Shown here one piece after another: positions 57,316-64,000 of a DNA stretch of 64,000 nt (its first letter is position 1; each line of letters opens with the position of its first letter). Source of the DNA: JANNNX01 sp031398745 (lineage in GTDB: Bacteria > Actinomycetota > Acidimicrobiia > Acidimicrobiales > CADCSY01); contig JANNNX010000065.1 of NCBI GenBank assembly GCA_031398745.1, positions 5,660-69,659 on the forward strand, given 5' to 3'. Both the position numbers and the translations under genes were made by a program. The notes below the pieces were generated by a model that was not told the DNA's origin, searched no databases, and worked only from the letters and a program-made list of their open reading frames with translations.

Positions 57316-57583
57316 GTGGGGACGTCGCGTCACGGCCTCACGGACGGAACGTCCCCACGTCGCCCCCGCCCGATGGGTCACCCGCCACCTGGGGACGTCG
57401 CGTCACGGCCTCACGGACGGAACGTCCCCACGTCGGCCACGCCCCGCCCCTTCGCCGTCAGCGCCACGTGGGGACGTCGCGTCACGGTTGGACGGACGGA
57501 GCGTCCCCACGTCGACCACCCCCGGGCGGTCACCCGCCACGTGGGGACCTCGCGTCACGGCCTAACGGACGGAACGTCCCCAC
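57316..57583. repeat. Array of four 43-bp palindromic units (fills the 57288-57640 gap)
   Basis: Units at 57316-57358, 57389-57431, 57468-57510 and 57541-57583. Each has 10-nt arms GTGGGGACGT and ACGTCCCCAC (perfect in unit 1, one changed pair in each other) around a 23-nt centre containing CGCGTCACGG and GGACGGA. Inter-unit segments are 30, 36 and 30 bp and mostly end GTCACCCGCCAC or similar, so the true period is 73-79 bp. The array sits between the convergent ruvB and cytochrome genes. It encodes no convincing protein and may act as terminators or a protein-binding array. Confidence 0.9.
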
Positions 57584-57640
57584 GTCGACCGAGCACCGAC
57601 GTCGACCGAGCCGAGCCGAGCGGCGCCGGGGGCGGGGCGA

Positions 57641-57961
57641 TCAGCGGCCGAGATCGTCGCGGGTGTAGCGGACGACCTCGGCGATCTGCTCGTCGCTGAG
57701 GGTGCCCTCGAAGGCGGGCATGGAGCCCCGCCCCTCGGTGACCACGGCGACCTGGTCGGCCTCGTCGGGGTACGACTCGACCACCGCCCCGTCGCCCAAC
57801 GCCGGGCCGACGCCGCCACCACCGGTCACCCCGTGGCACGAGGCGCAGCTGTCGCGGTAGATGGCCGACCCGGCGGAGGCGTCGCTTCCGCTGGGCCCGC
57901 CGCACGCGCCGAGCACGCCTGCCGCGGCCAGGCTGACGACAGCGACCACGGCTCGGCGCAC
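57641..57961 (-). CDS. c-type cytochrome lipoprotein
   Basis: A 106-residue exported protein. Signal sequence RRAVVAVVSLAAAGVLGACGG has a lipobox LGAC, the haem site is RDSCASCHG (CxxCH), and the axial methionine is in GRGSMPAFEG. It is a small monohaem electron carrier anchored outside the membrane. GTG 57961 was chosen because AGGA lies 7 nt upstream and it leaves a normal signal peptide; longer forms add an unlikely N-terminus. It is convergent with ruvB across the palindrome array. Confidence 0.85.
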   Translation of the reverse strand: MRRAVVAVVSLAAAGVLGACGGPSGSDASAGSAIYRDSCASCHGVTGGGGVGPALGDGAVVESYPDEADQVAVVTEGRGSMPAFEGTLSDEQIAEVVRYTRDDLGR

Positions 57962-58109
57962 GCCGATTCCTACCACCCACGCCCAATCGACCCGGCGCCG
58001 GGTCGAGTGAGGGCCCCACGTCACGCTCGAGGTGAACGCCGTCTGGACACGAGTTGGAGGGGTGTCCGTCAATTCGGCGTCGTGACCCGGTCGTGTCCAC
58101 CGGTTCCGC

Positions 58110-58115
58110 TAGGTT
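58110..58115 (+). promoter_or_regulatory. -10 element TAGGTT for the yajC-like/secDF operon
   Basis: TAGGTT with 12 nt to ATG 58128 and no ribosome site, giving a leader of about 5 nt. Confidence 0.4.
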
Positions 58116-58127
58116 CACCGGCCCGTC

Positions 58128-58436
58128 ATGGCCGTGATCCAGATCTTCGTCCTGGCCGCTGGCGCGGCACTGGCCGTGTGGTTCGCCCGGGGCGTCCGCC
58201 GAGGGCGCGCGGGGCGAGCAGGTGCATCGCAGCTCGAGGTCGGCGACACCGTCGTGCTGACCACCGGCCGCTCGGGCGAGGTGATCGCGGTGAATCCGAA
58301 GATGATGGGCAGCGTCGCCACCTACCGGGTCCGCTTCGCCGAGGGCTACGAGTCGCTGGTGCAGGCCCACGACATCGCCGACTGGGACGGTCCGGGCTGG
58401 GAGGTCGTGCCCGACGACGACGAGGACGGCCGCTGA
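58128..58436 (+). CDS. YajC-like small membrane protein
   Basis: A 102-residue protein. One N-terminal helix (VIQIFVLAAGAALAVWFARG), a basic stretch, and a small beta domain LEVGDTVVLTTGRSGEVIAV, which resembles the YajC core VGD.V.T..G..G.V. The rest is acidic and diverges from YajC. Its position one base before secD, where yajC is normally found, supports a preprotein translocase accessory role. Similarity alone would be weak. Confidence 0.6.
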   Translation: MAVIQIFVLAAGAALAVWFARGVRRGRAGRAGASQLEVGDTVVLTTGRSGEVIAVNPKMMGSVATYRVRFAEGYESLVQAHDIADWDGPGWEVVPDDDEDGR

Positions 58437-60022
58437 TGCGCCGCTTCCTCAGTCCCATCGCCTTCCTGGTCGTCCTCGCGGTCGGCGCCCTGGTGGCCAC
58501 GCTGGTGGTGGGCAACTCCCCGCAACTGGGCCTCGACCTCCAAGGGGGGGTGTCGATCGTGCTCAGCCCCCCGGCCGATGTGGCTGACGACGGGGTGATC
58601 GACCAGGCCATCGAGATCATCCGCTCCCGAGTCGACGCCCTCGGGGTGGCCGAGCCGAACATCACCCGCCAGGGCGACAACGTCGTGGTCGAGCTCCCGG
58701 GGGTGACCGACCAGGAGCAGGCCATCGCCATCGTGGGCGACACCGCCGAGCTGCAGTTCCGTCCCGTGATCCAGGGCCTGGGCCCGGAGGACACGTCCTC
58801 GACGACGACCACCGCGACCACCACCGCCACCGACCCGGCGGCCGAGACCACCACCACGACCGAGGCGACCACGACCACCACCACCTCGACCGAGGACACC
58901 ACCTCGAGCACGGTCACCGACACCAGCGCCACCACCGTTCCCGAGAGCCCGACGTCGGCGACCCCCACCACCGAGCCCGAGGACGCGGTGGCCGAAGTCT
59001 CGGTGGTGCTGCCGGTGAAGGAGGGGGGCGACCAGACCTATTCCCGCTACCACCTCGGCGCTGCCGCGATTCTGGGCAAGGAGGTCGACGACGCCCAGGC
59101 CCGGGTCGACACCAACTCGGGGGAGTGGAGCGTCGAGCTCGACTTCAACGACACCGGCGCCACCGCCATCAACACCCTGGCGGCCCAGTGCTACGCCCAG
59201 GAGGCCAACTGCCCGACCAACCAGATGGCGATCGTCCTCGACGGCGTCGTCTACTCGGCTCCGCAGTTCGAGACCTCCAGCTTCGACGGTGGCATCGTGA
59301 ACATCACCGGCGACTTCTCCGAGTCCGAGGCCAAGGACCTGGCCCTGGTGCTGCGCTACGGCGCCCTGCCGGTCCAGCTCGAGCAGGACACGGTGTCGAG
59401 CGTGTCGCCCACCCTCGGCCGTGATTCGCTGCGGGCCGGTGTGGTGGCCGGGGCCATCGGTGCCCTCCTGGTGCTCACCTACATCGTCGCCTACTACCGC
59501 TCCCTCGGGCTGGTAGTGGTGCTCGGGATGGGCATCTGGGGCGCCCTGCAGTGGTCGATCATCAGCTACCTGGGCGCCAACAACGGACTGGCCCTGAGCC
59601 TCGCCGGGGTGACCGGTCTGGTGGTCTCGGTGGGCGTGACGGTCGACTCCTACGTCGTCTACTTCGAGCGCATCAAGGACGAGATCCAGGCCGGGCGCAC
59701 GGTCCGCTCGGCCGCCGAGCGGGGCTACCAGCGGGCTTTCCGCACGATCCTGGCCGCCGACTTCTCGGCCCTCATCGGTGCCGGCCTCCTGTGGTGGCTG
59801 TCGGTCGGGGCGGTCCGGGGCTTCGCCTTCTTCCTCGGGCTCTCGACCGCGCTCGACATCGTGGTCAGCTGGTTCTACGCCCGGCCGATGGTCAACTTGC
59901 TGGCCACCCGGCCGGGCTTCGGCCGCGGTCGGTTCCTGCGCAGCCGCAAGGCGCGCCCCACCCAACCCAGCGATGCCGGTGGCCTCGCGGTCAACCCCGT
60001 TTTGGCCGGGAGGCAACCGTGA
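58436..60022 (+). CDS. secD: Protein translocase subunit SecD
   Basis: A 528-residue RND-type membrane protein. LGLDLQGGVSIVLSPPADV opens the first external domain; the second part has AIVLDGVVYSAPQFE, LRYGALPVQLEQDTVSSVSPTLG and the helices with VGVTVDSYVVYFERIKDEIQAG. An external Thr/Ser-rich linker of about 60 residues (from SSTTTTATTTATDPA to TPTTEPEDA) is inserted in the P1 region. ATG 58436 overlaps the previous stop by one base and secF overlaps by GTGA. With SecF it uses the proton gradient to pull exported proteins. Confidence 0.94.
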   Translation: MRRFLSPIAFLVVLAVGALVATLVVGNSPQLGLDLQGGVSIVLSPPADVADDGVIDQAIEIIRSRVDALGVAEPNITRQGDNVVVELPGVTDQEQAIAIVGDTAELQFRPVIQGLGPEDTSSTTTTATTTATDPAAETTTTTEATTTTTTSTEDTTSSTVTDTSATTVPESPTSATPTTEPEDAVAEVSVVLPVKEGGDQTYSRYHLGAAAILGKEVDDAQARVDTNSGEWSVELDFNDTGATAINTLAAQCYAQEANCPTNQMAIVLDGVVYSAPQFETSSFDGGIVNITGDFSESEAKDLALVLRYGALPVQLEQDTVSSVSPTLGRDSLRAGVVAGAIGALLVLTYIVAYYRSLGLVVVLGMGIWGALQWSIISYLGANNGLALSLAGVTGLVVSVGVTVDSYVVYFERIKDEIQAGRTVRSAAERGYQRAFRTILAADFSALIGAGLLWWLSVGAVRGFAFFLGLSTALDIVVSWFYARPMVNLLATRPGFGRGRFLRSRKARPTQPSDAGGLAVNPVLAGRQP

Positions 60023-61164
60023 GCGACACCGGCGCCTCGACGGAAGGACGGTCGGGCCTCTTCCGTCGGCTCTACGACGGGGAGACCACCTTCCGCTTCG
60101 TGCCCCGATGGCGGCTGTGGTTCGCCATCTCGGGCACCGTGATCGTCATCGGCCTGGTGTCGCTCGGGTGGCGGGGGCTCAACCTCGGCATCGAGTTCGA
60201 GGGTGGCACCCAGTGGGACCTGCCGGCCGGCGACGCCAGCGTGGCCGACGCCCGCGAGGCCTTGGCCTCGATCGGTTTGCCCGAGGCCACCGTGGTGCGC
60301 CTGCGCGACCAGCAGAACGGCACCGAGCGCCTCCGCATCCAGGCCGAGAGCAGCGAGGTCGAGGAGTCCGAGGCCCGCCAGGCGTTGGCCGAGGCGGCCG
60401 GCATCGAGTCCAACGAGGTCAGCGTCCAGCAGGTCGGGCCATCCTGGGGCGAGCAGGTGAGCAACTCGGCCGAGAAGGCCCTGTTCTTCTTCCTGATCGC
60501 CATCGCCCTCTACATCACCCTGCGCTTCGAGTGGAAGATGGCCGTGGCCACGATGGTCGCCCTCTTCCACGACCTCCTGGTGACCATCGGCGTGTACTCG
60601 CTGTCTGGCCTACCGGTGACCCCGGCCACCGTGGTCGCCATCCTCACCATCCTCGGCTTCTCGATCTACGACGGCATCGTCGTGTTCGACAAGGTCGACG
60701 AGAACGCGCAGCGGCTGTCGCTGTCGGGTACCCGGACGTACAGCGACATGGTCGACGAGTCCATGAACGAGGTGCTGATGCGCACCTTGAACACCTCCAT
60801 CACCGCGCTGCTGCCGATCCTCTCCCTGTTGCTGGTCGGGACCTTCCTGCTGGGGGCGACCACGCTCCGCGAGTTCGGCTTGGCCCTGTTCATCGGCCTG
60901 GCGTCGGGCGCCTACTCGTCGATCTTCGTGGCCTCGCCGACGCTCGCCCTGCTCAAGGAGCGGGAGCCCCGCTACACCTCGCTGCGTGACCGCATCGCCA
61001 GCGGCCGGTCTCCGCTGGTGGCGACCGGCGGGGGAGCGGCGGCCCTGGCCACCGGCGCCGATGCCGGTCCCGCCGGACCGCTGAGCCCGGAACGGGGGAC
61101 AGCACCGGGCGACGGGCGCCCACCGATCATCGAGCCCCGGGCCCGTCGCCAGCGTCGACGCTGA
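60019..61164 (+). CDS. secF: Protein translocase subunit SecF
   Basis: A 381-residue partner of SecD. RWRLWFAISGTVIVIGLVSLG is the first helix, GIEFEGGTQWDLP the conserved external start, and FHDLLVTIGVYSLSG, LTILGFSIYDGIVVFDKVDEN and MNEVLMRTLNTSITALLPI the membrane motifs. The cytoplasmic tail is long, Gly/Ala/Pro-rich and ends in a basic cluster. GTG 60019 follows GGGAGG and overlaps secD. Confidence 0.95.
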   Translation: MSDTGASTEGRSGLFRRLYDGETTFRFVPRWRLWFAISGTVIVIGLVSLGWRGLNLGIEFEGGTQWDLPAGDASVADAREALASIGLPEATVVRLRDQQNGTERLRIQAESSEVEESEARQALAEAAGIESNEVSVQQVGPSWGEQVSNSAEKALFFFLIAIALYITLRFEWKMAVATMVALFHDLLVTIGVYSLSGLPVTPATVVAILTILGFSIYDGIVVFDKVDENAQRLSLSGTRTYSDMVDESMNEVLMRTLNTSITALLPILSLLLVGTFLLGATTLREFGLALFIGLASGAYSSIFVASPTLALLKEREPRYTSLRDRIASGRSPLVATGGGAAALATGADAGPAGPLSPERGTAPGDGRPPIIEPRARRQRRR

Positions 61165-61170
61165 CGCCGG

Positions 61171-61176
61171 TAGCCT
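61171..61176 (+). promoter_or_regulatory. -10 element TAGCCT for relA (leaderless type)
   Basis: TAGCCT with an 8-nt spacer to ATG 61185, inside the 20-bp gap after secF. Confidence 0.5.
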
Positions 61177-61184
61177 CGGCCCTC

Positions 61185-63389
61185 ATGCCCACCGCGACCC
61201 GGGTCCTGCCGTGGCGGCGCACGGCGACGCCGGCCGAGGAGCTGGCGCCACTGGTCGTAGCGTTCCGGGAGCGCCACCCCAAGGCCAACCCGGCCCTCAT
61301 CACCAAGGCCTACGCCGAGGCCGTCCAGGCCCATGCCGGCCAGGTCCGGGCATCGGGTGAGCCCTACGTCAGCCACCCGGTGGCGGTGGCCACGGTCGTG
61401 GCTCAGCTCGGGCTCGACGAGGTGTCGATCATCTCGGCCCTGCTCCACGACGCGGTGGAGGACACCGCCCTCGCCCTCGACGACATTCGGGGCCCGTTCG
61501 GCAGCGAGGTCGCCGACCTGGTCGACGGGCTGACCAAGCTCGACCGCCTGGCCTTCGACTCCAAGGAGGCCCAGCAGGCCGCTTCCATGCGCAAGCTGCT
61601 GGTGGCGGTGGCCAAGGACCTCCGTGTCCTCATCATCAAGCTGGCCGACCGGCTCGACAACATGCGCACGATCGCCGTGCTGCCGGAGTGGAAGCAGCAG
61701 CGGACGGCCCAGGAGACGCTCGACATCTATGCGCCGCTGGCTCACCGCCTCGGCATGCAGGAGCTCAAGCAGCAGCTCGAGGACCTGTGCTTCGCCACGC
61801 TCCACCCCAAGCGCTACGCCGAGATCGAGCACATGGTGCTGGTCCGCGAGCCCGAGCGCGAGCTGCACCTCGAGCGGGTGGTGTCGATCGTGCGCCAGCG
61901 GCTGGCCGCCCTGCGCATCCACGCCGAGGTCGGGGGCCGCCCGAAGCACCTCTGGTCCATCTACGAGAAGATGGTGGTCAAGGGCCGCGAGTTCGACGAG
62001 ATCTTCGACCTGGTCGGCATCCGCATCGTGGTCGACCGGGTAGAGGACTGCTACGCCGCCCTGGGCTCGGTCCACGCCATCTGGAAGCCGGTCCAGGGTC
62101 GGTTCAAGGACTACATCGCGATGCCCAAGTTCAACCTCTACCAGTCGTTGCACACGACGGTGGTGGGGCCGCTGGGCAAGCCGGTGGAGGTCCAGATCCG
62201 CACCCGGGAGATGCACCGACGGGCCGAGTCGGGTGTCGCCGCCCATTGGGCCTACAAGGACGAGCTCAGCGCGGACGACCTGGCCTGGTTGGGTCGCATC
62301 GTCGACTGGCAGAGCGAGACCAGCGACCCCGACGAGTTCATGCGGACCCTGAAGGGAGACCTCGAACAGGACGAGGTCTTCGTGTTCACCCCCAAGGGCA
62401 AGGTGGTCGGCCTGGCCGAGGGGGCCACGCCCATCGACTTCGCCTACGCCATCCACACCGAGGTCGGCCATGCCTGCATCGGTGCCCGGGTCAATGGTCG
62501 GCTGGTGCCGATCGACTCGAAGCTGGCCTCGGGCGACACCGTCGAGATCCTCACCTCCAAGGTGCAGTCCGGTCCCTCCCAGGACTGGCTCCGCATCGTC
62601 GCCACCCCGAGGGCCCGCAACAAGATCCGCCAGTGGTTCTCCCGCGAGCGCCGCGACGACGCCCTGGAGACCGGCCGCGAGGCGCTGCTGGCCTCGTTGC
62701 GGCGCGAGGGCCTTCCCGTGCAGCGGCTGCAGTCGGGTCCGGTGCTGGGCGAGGTGGCGGTCGAGCTGGGCTACGCCGATCTCGACGGGCTCGTGGTGGC
62801 CATCGGCGAAGGGCGGGTGTCGAGCTCCTCGGTCGCCCAGCGGGTGGGTCGGGTCCTGCGCACGGGCGAGTCGGAGGAGCAGCTCTCGGCCACCACCACC
62901 CGGCCCCCCCGGAGTCGCTCGAGTGCCTCGGGGGTCCATGTCGAAGGCCTCGACGACCTCATGGTCCGCCTGTCGCGGTGCTGCACGCCGGTGCCGGGCG
63001 ACGAGATCATGGGCTTCGTGACCCGGGGCCGGGGGGTGTCGGTCCATCGCGCCGACTGCGCCAACGCCCTGTCGCTGGCCGAGGGCGGGGGCGAGCGGGT
63101 GATCGAGGTCGAGTGGGACCACGACCGCTCCGAAGCCGTCTACGTGGTCTCGGTCGAGGTCAAGGCGCTCGACCGGACCCGACTGCTGCGCGACGTGTCG
63201 GCGGTGATGGCCGACCACAAGGTGAACATCCTCTCGTGCTCGACCCAGACCGGCTCCGACCGCATCAGCCGCATGCGGTTCGACTTCGAGCTGGCCGACC
63301 CGGCCCACCTGGATTCGCTGGTCTCGGCCATCCGTCGCATCGACAGCGTCTATGACGCCTACCGGGTGCTCCCCGGCCACGGGGGCTAG
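61185..63389 (+). CDS. relA: Bifunctional (p)ppGpp synthetase/hydrolase
   Basis: A 734-residue Rel protein. The HD hydrolase domain has YVSHPVAVATVV, ALLHDAVEDT and IIKLADRLDNMRT; the synthetase domain has GGRPKHLWSIYEKM and GRFKDYIAMPKFNLYQSLHTTVV; TGS (VFTPKGKVVGLAEGATPIDFAYAIHT), a zinc-finger-like RCCTPVPGDEIMGFVTRGRGVSVHRADC and C-terminal ACT follow. The RFKD form and intact HD residues indicate both synthesis and hydrolysis of the stringent alarmone. It has its own leaderless-type promoter after secF. Confidence 0.95.
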   Translation: MPTATRVLPWRRTATPAEELAPLVVAFRERHPKANPALITKAYAEAVQAHAGQVRASGEPYVSHPVAVATVVAQLGLDEVSIISALLHDAVEDTALALDDIRGPFGSEVADLVDGLTKLDRLAFDSKEAQQAASMRKLLVAVAKDLRVLIIKLADRLDNMRTIAVLPEWKQQRTAQETLDIYAPLAHRLGMQELKQQLEDLCFATLHPKRYAEIEHMVLVREPERELHLERVVSIVRQRLAALRIHAEVGGRPKHLWSIYEKMVVKGREFDEIFDLVGIRIVVDRVEDCYAALGSVHAIWKPVQGRFKDYIAMPKFNLYQSLHTTVVGPLGKPVEVQIRTREMHRRAESGVAAHWAYKDELSADDLAWLGRIVDWQSETSDPDEFMRTLKGDLEQDEVFVFTPKGKVVGLAEGATPIDFAYAIHTEVGHACIGARVNGRLVPIDSKLASGDTVEILTSKVQSGPSQDWLRIVATPRARNKIRQWFSRERRDDALETGREALLASLRREGLPVQRLQSGPVLGEVAVELGYADLDGLVVAIGEGRVSSSSVAQRVGRVLRTGESEEQLSATTTRPPRSRSSASGVHVEGLDDLMVRLSRCCTPVPGDEIMGFVTRGRGVSVHRADCANALSLAEGGGERVIEVEWDHDRSEAVYVVSVEVKALDRTRLLRDVSAVMADHKVNILSCSTQTGSDRISRMRFDFELADPAHLDSLVSAIRRIDSVYDAYRVLPGHGG

Positions 63390-63396
63390 CCCGACG

Positions 63397-64000
63397 TTGC
63401 TGTTCAGTCGCTGCGGATCGGTCGCCGGTGGCGGGTCGCGCCCCTGGTCGGCTCGGGTCTCGACCCGAGTCCTGGCCGTGGCCGTCTTGCTTGCCGGCTC
63501 CCTGGCCACCTCGGGGGTGGCCTCTGCCCAGGCGGAGATCGGGGCCGCGGCCTCGATCGAGGCCGGCGGACCGGAGAGCTCGGCCGGCGGCTCGGTCAGC
63601 GCCGCCGCGGTCGGTGAGGCGCCGATCACCTACTGGGTGGCGACGGCCGACGGCGGGGTCTACGGGGTGGGGGCCGCCCCCTTCCACGGCTCGTTGGCCG
63701 GGACCCCGCTGGCCCGCCCCATCGTCAGCATGGAGGAGGCGGCCAACGCCAACGGCTACTGGTTGGTGGCGTCCGACGGTGGGGTGTTCTCCTTCGGCGA
63801 CGCCCGGTTCTTCGGGTCGACCGGGGGCATCGCGCTGAACCAGCCGATCGTGGGGATGGCGGCCACGCCCAGCGGCAACGGCTACTGGTTGGTGGCGTCC
63901 GACGGTGGGGTGTTCTCCTTCGGCGACGCCCGGTTCTTCGGGTCGACCGGGGGCATCGCGCTGAACCAGCCGATCGTGGGGATGGCGGCCACGCCCAGCG
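63397..64000 (+). CDS. Exported repeat protein, 5' part (runs off the right edge)
   Basis: At least 201 codons. A signal peptide (STRVLAVAVLLAGSLATSGVA, ending ASAQA) is followed by a degenerate repeat (ITYWVATADGGVYGVGAAPF) and then exact 42-residue repeats of NGYWLVASDGGVFSFGDARF followed by FGSTGGIALNQPIVGMAATP. The periodic strands suggest a beta-propeller or beta-helix surface protein. TTG 63397, 8 nt after the relA stop, is the earliest start in frame; a later GTG would cut into the signal peptide. Such repeats are, from memory, frequent in Acidimicrobiia secreted proteins. Confidence 0.75.
   Translation, partial: MLFSRCGSVAGGGSRPWSARVSTRVLAVAVLLAGSLATSGVASAQAEIGAAASIEAGGPESSAGGSVSAAAVGEAPITYWVATADGGVYGVGAAPFHGSLAGTPLARPIVSMEEAANANGYWLVASDGGVFSFGDARFFGSTGGIALNQPIVGMAATPSGNGYWLVASDGGVFSFGDARFFGSTGGIALNQPIVGMAATPS
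63751..64000 (+). repeat. 126-bp exact tandem repeat (second copy cut by the window edge)
   Basis: 63751-63876 and 63877-64000 are identical at every position visible, including silent sites. Each unit encodes one 42-residue NGYWLVASDGG... repeat. More copies may follow beyond the edge. Confidence 0.95.

Noticed and set aside
57316..57583. CRISPR-like spacing (43-bp repeats with 30, 36 and 30-bp intervals)
   Set aside because: The intervals are related to each other and share their ends, the repeats are long palindromes, only four units exist and there are no cas genes in the window.
57073..57699. Proteins read through the palindrome array (HVGTSRHGLTDGTSPRR-type repeats)
   Set aside because: They are open in several frames only because the repeat lacks stops; composition is Arg/Pro/Thr-rich and no start or ribosome site supports them.
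63428..63838. Plus-strand reading frame starting MAGRAPGRLGSR
   Set aside because: Out of frame with the clear signal peptide and NGYWLVASDGG repeats of the exported protein.

Overview
The window is very GC-rich, gene-dense actinobacterial chromosome. Four markers point to Actinomycetota: a mycothiol ligase (mshC), an F420-dependent NADP reductase (npdG), an InhA-type enoyl reductase (fabI), and a phosphatidylinositol synthase - acyltransferase - mannosyltransferase operon. The GYWLVASDGG / FSFGDARFFGSTGG repeat protein that begins at the right edge is, from memory, a type common in Acidimicrobiia, so I favour that class (inference). No rRNA, insertion sequence, phage or CRISPR locus was seen. 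The only RNA gene found is one tRNA-Val(CAC).

Layout. 0-3.6 kb (minus): start of an aconitase gene, a cysteine dioxygenase - rhodanese pair behind a palindromic operator candidate, DUF2752, DUF1003 and an MgtE-N/CBS protein. 3.6-9.8 kb (minus): a compact lipid-like cluster of a PlsC acyltransferase, a LarA (lactate racemase) homologue, a zinc dehydrogenase and a fatty-acyl-reductase/HAD fusion. 9.8-13.7 kb: ddl and murF back to back, a J-domain membrane protein, an acetoacetate-decarboxylase-like gene that runs into tRNA-Val. 13.8-17.1 kb: flavin monooxygenase-like protein, cupin-like protein, dienelactone hydrolase, SRPBCC protein. 17.2-24.9 kb: a metal island with DUF305 lipoprotein - BlaI - M56 peptidase (plus) facing two copper-type P-type ATPases, CsoR, a secreted protein and CopZ (minus). 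25-30.2 kb (minus): an orphan ABC ATPase and a MarR-controlled heterodimeric ABC exporter. 30.4-35.3 kb: M23 peptidase, fabI, npdG, mshC, LLM oxidoreductase.

35.5-63.4 kb preserves the gene order I recall for Mycobacterium tuberculosis Rv2614c to Rv2583c: thrS, HIT, PI synthase, patA, pimA, pdxS, pdxT, yebC, ruvC, ruvA, ruvB, yajC-like, secD, secF, relA. It is interrupted by a two-component system with GT2-GtrA and GT39 glycosyltransferases, an EF-G2 gene, LemA/HtpX and a DUF3048 protein. The right edge enters a repeat-containing exported protein with exact 126-bp repeats.

Gene expression shows one repeated pattern. At least fifteen genes have a TAnnnT hexamer (usually 6-8 nt, up to 12 nt) before the start codon and no Shine-Dalgarno, as expected of leaderless transcripts. 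This was used to choose several starts. The most unusual local structures are a chain of two 12-codon mini-ORFs linking ruvA to ruvB through successive ATGA overlaps, a four-copy array of 43-bp palindromes downstream of ruvB, and two genes (patA, htpX) whose conserved N-termini begin upstream of any ATG/GTG/TTG.
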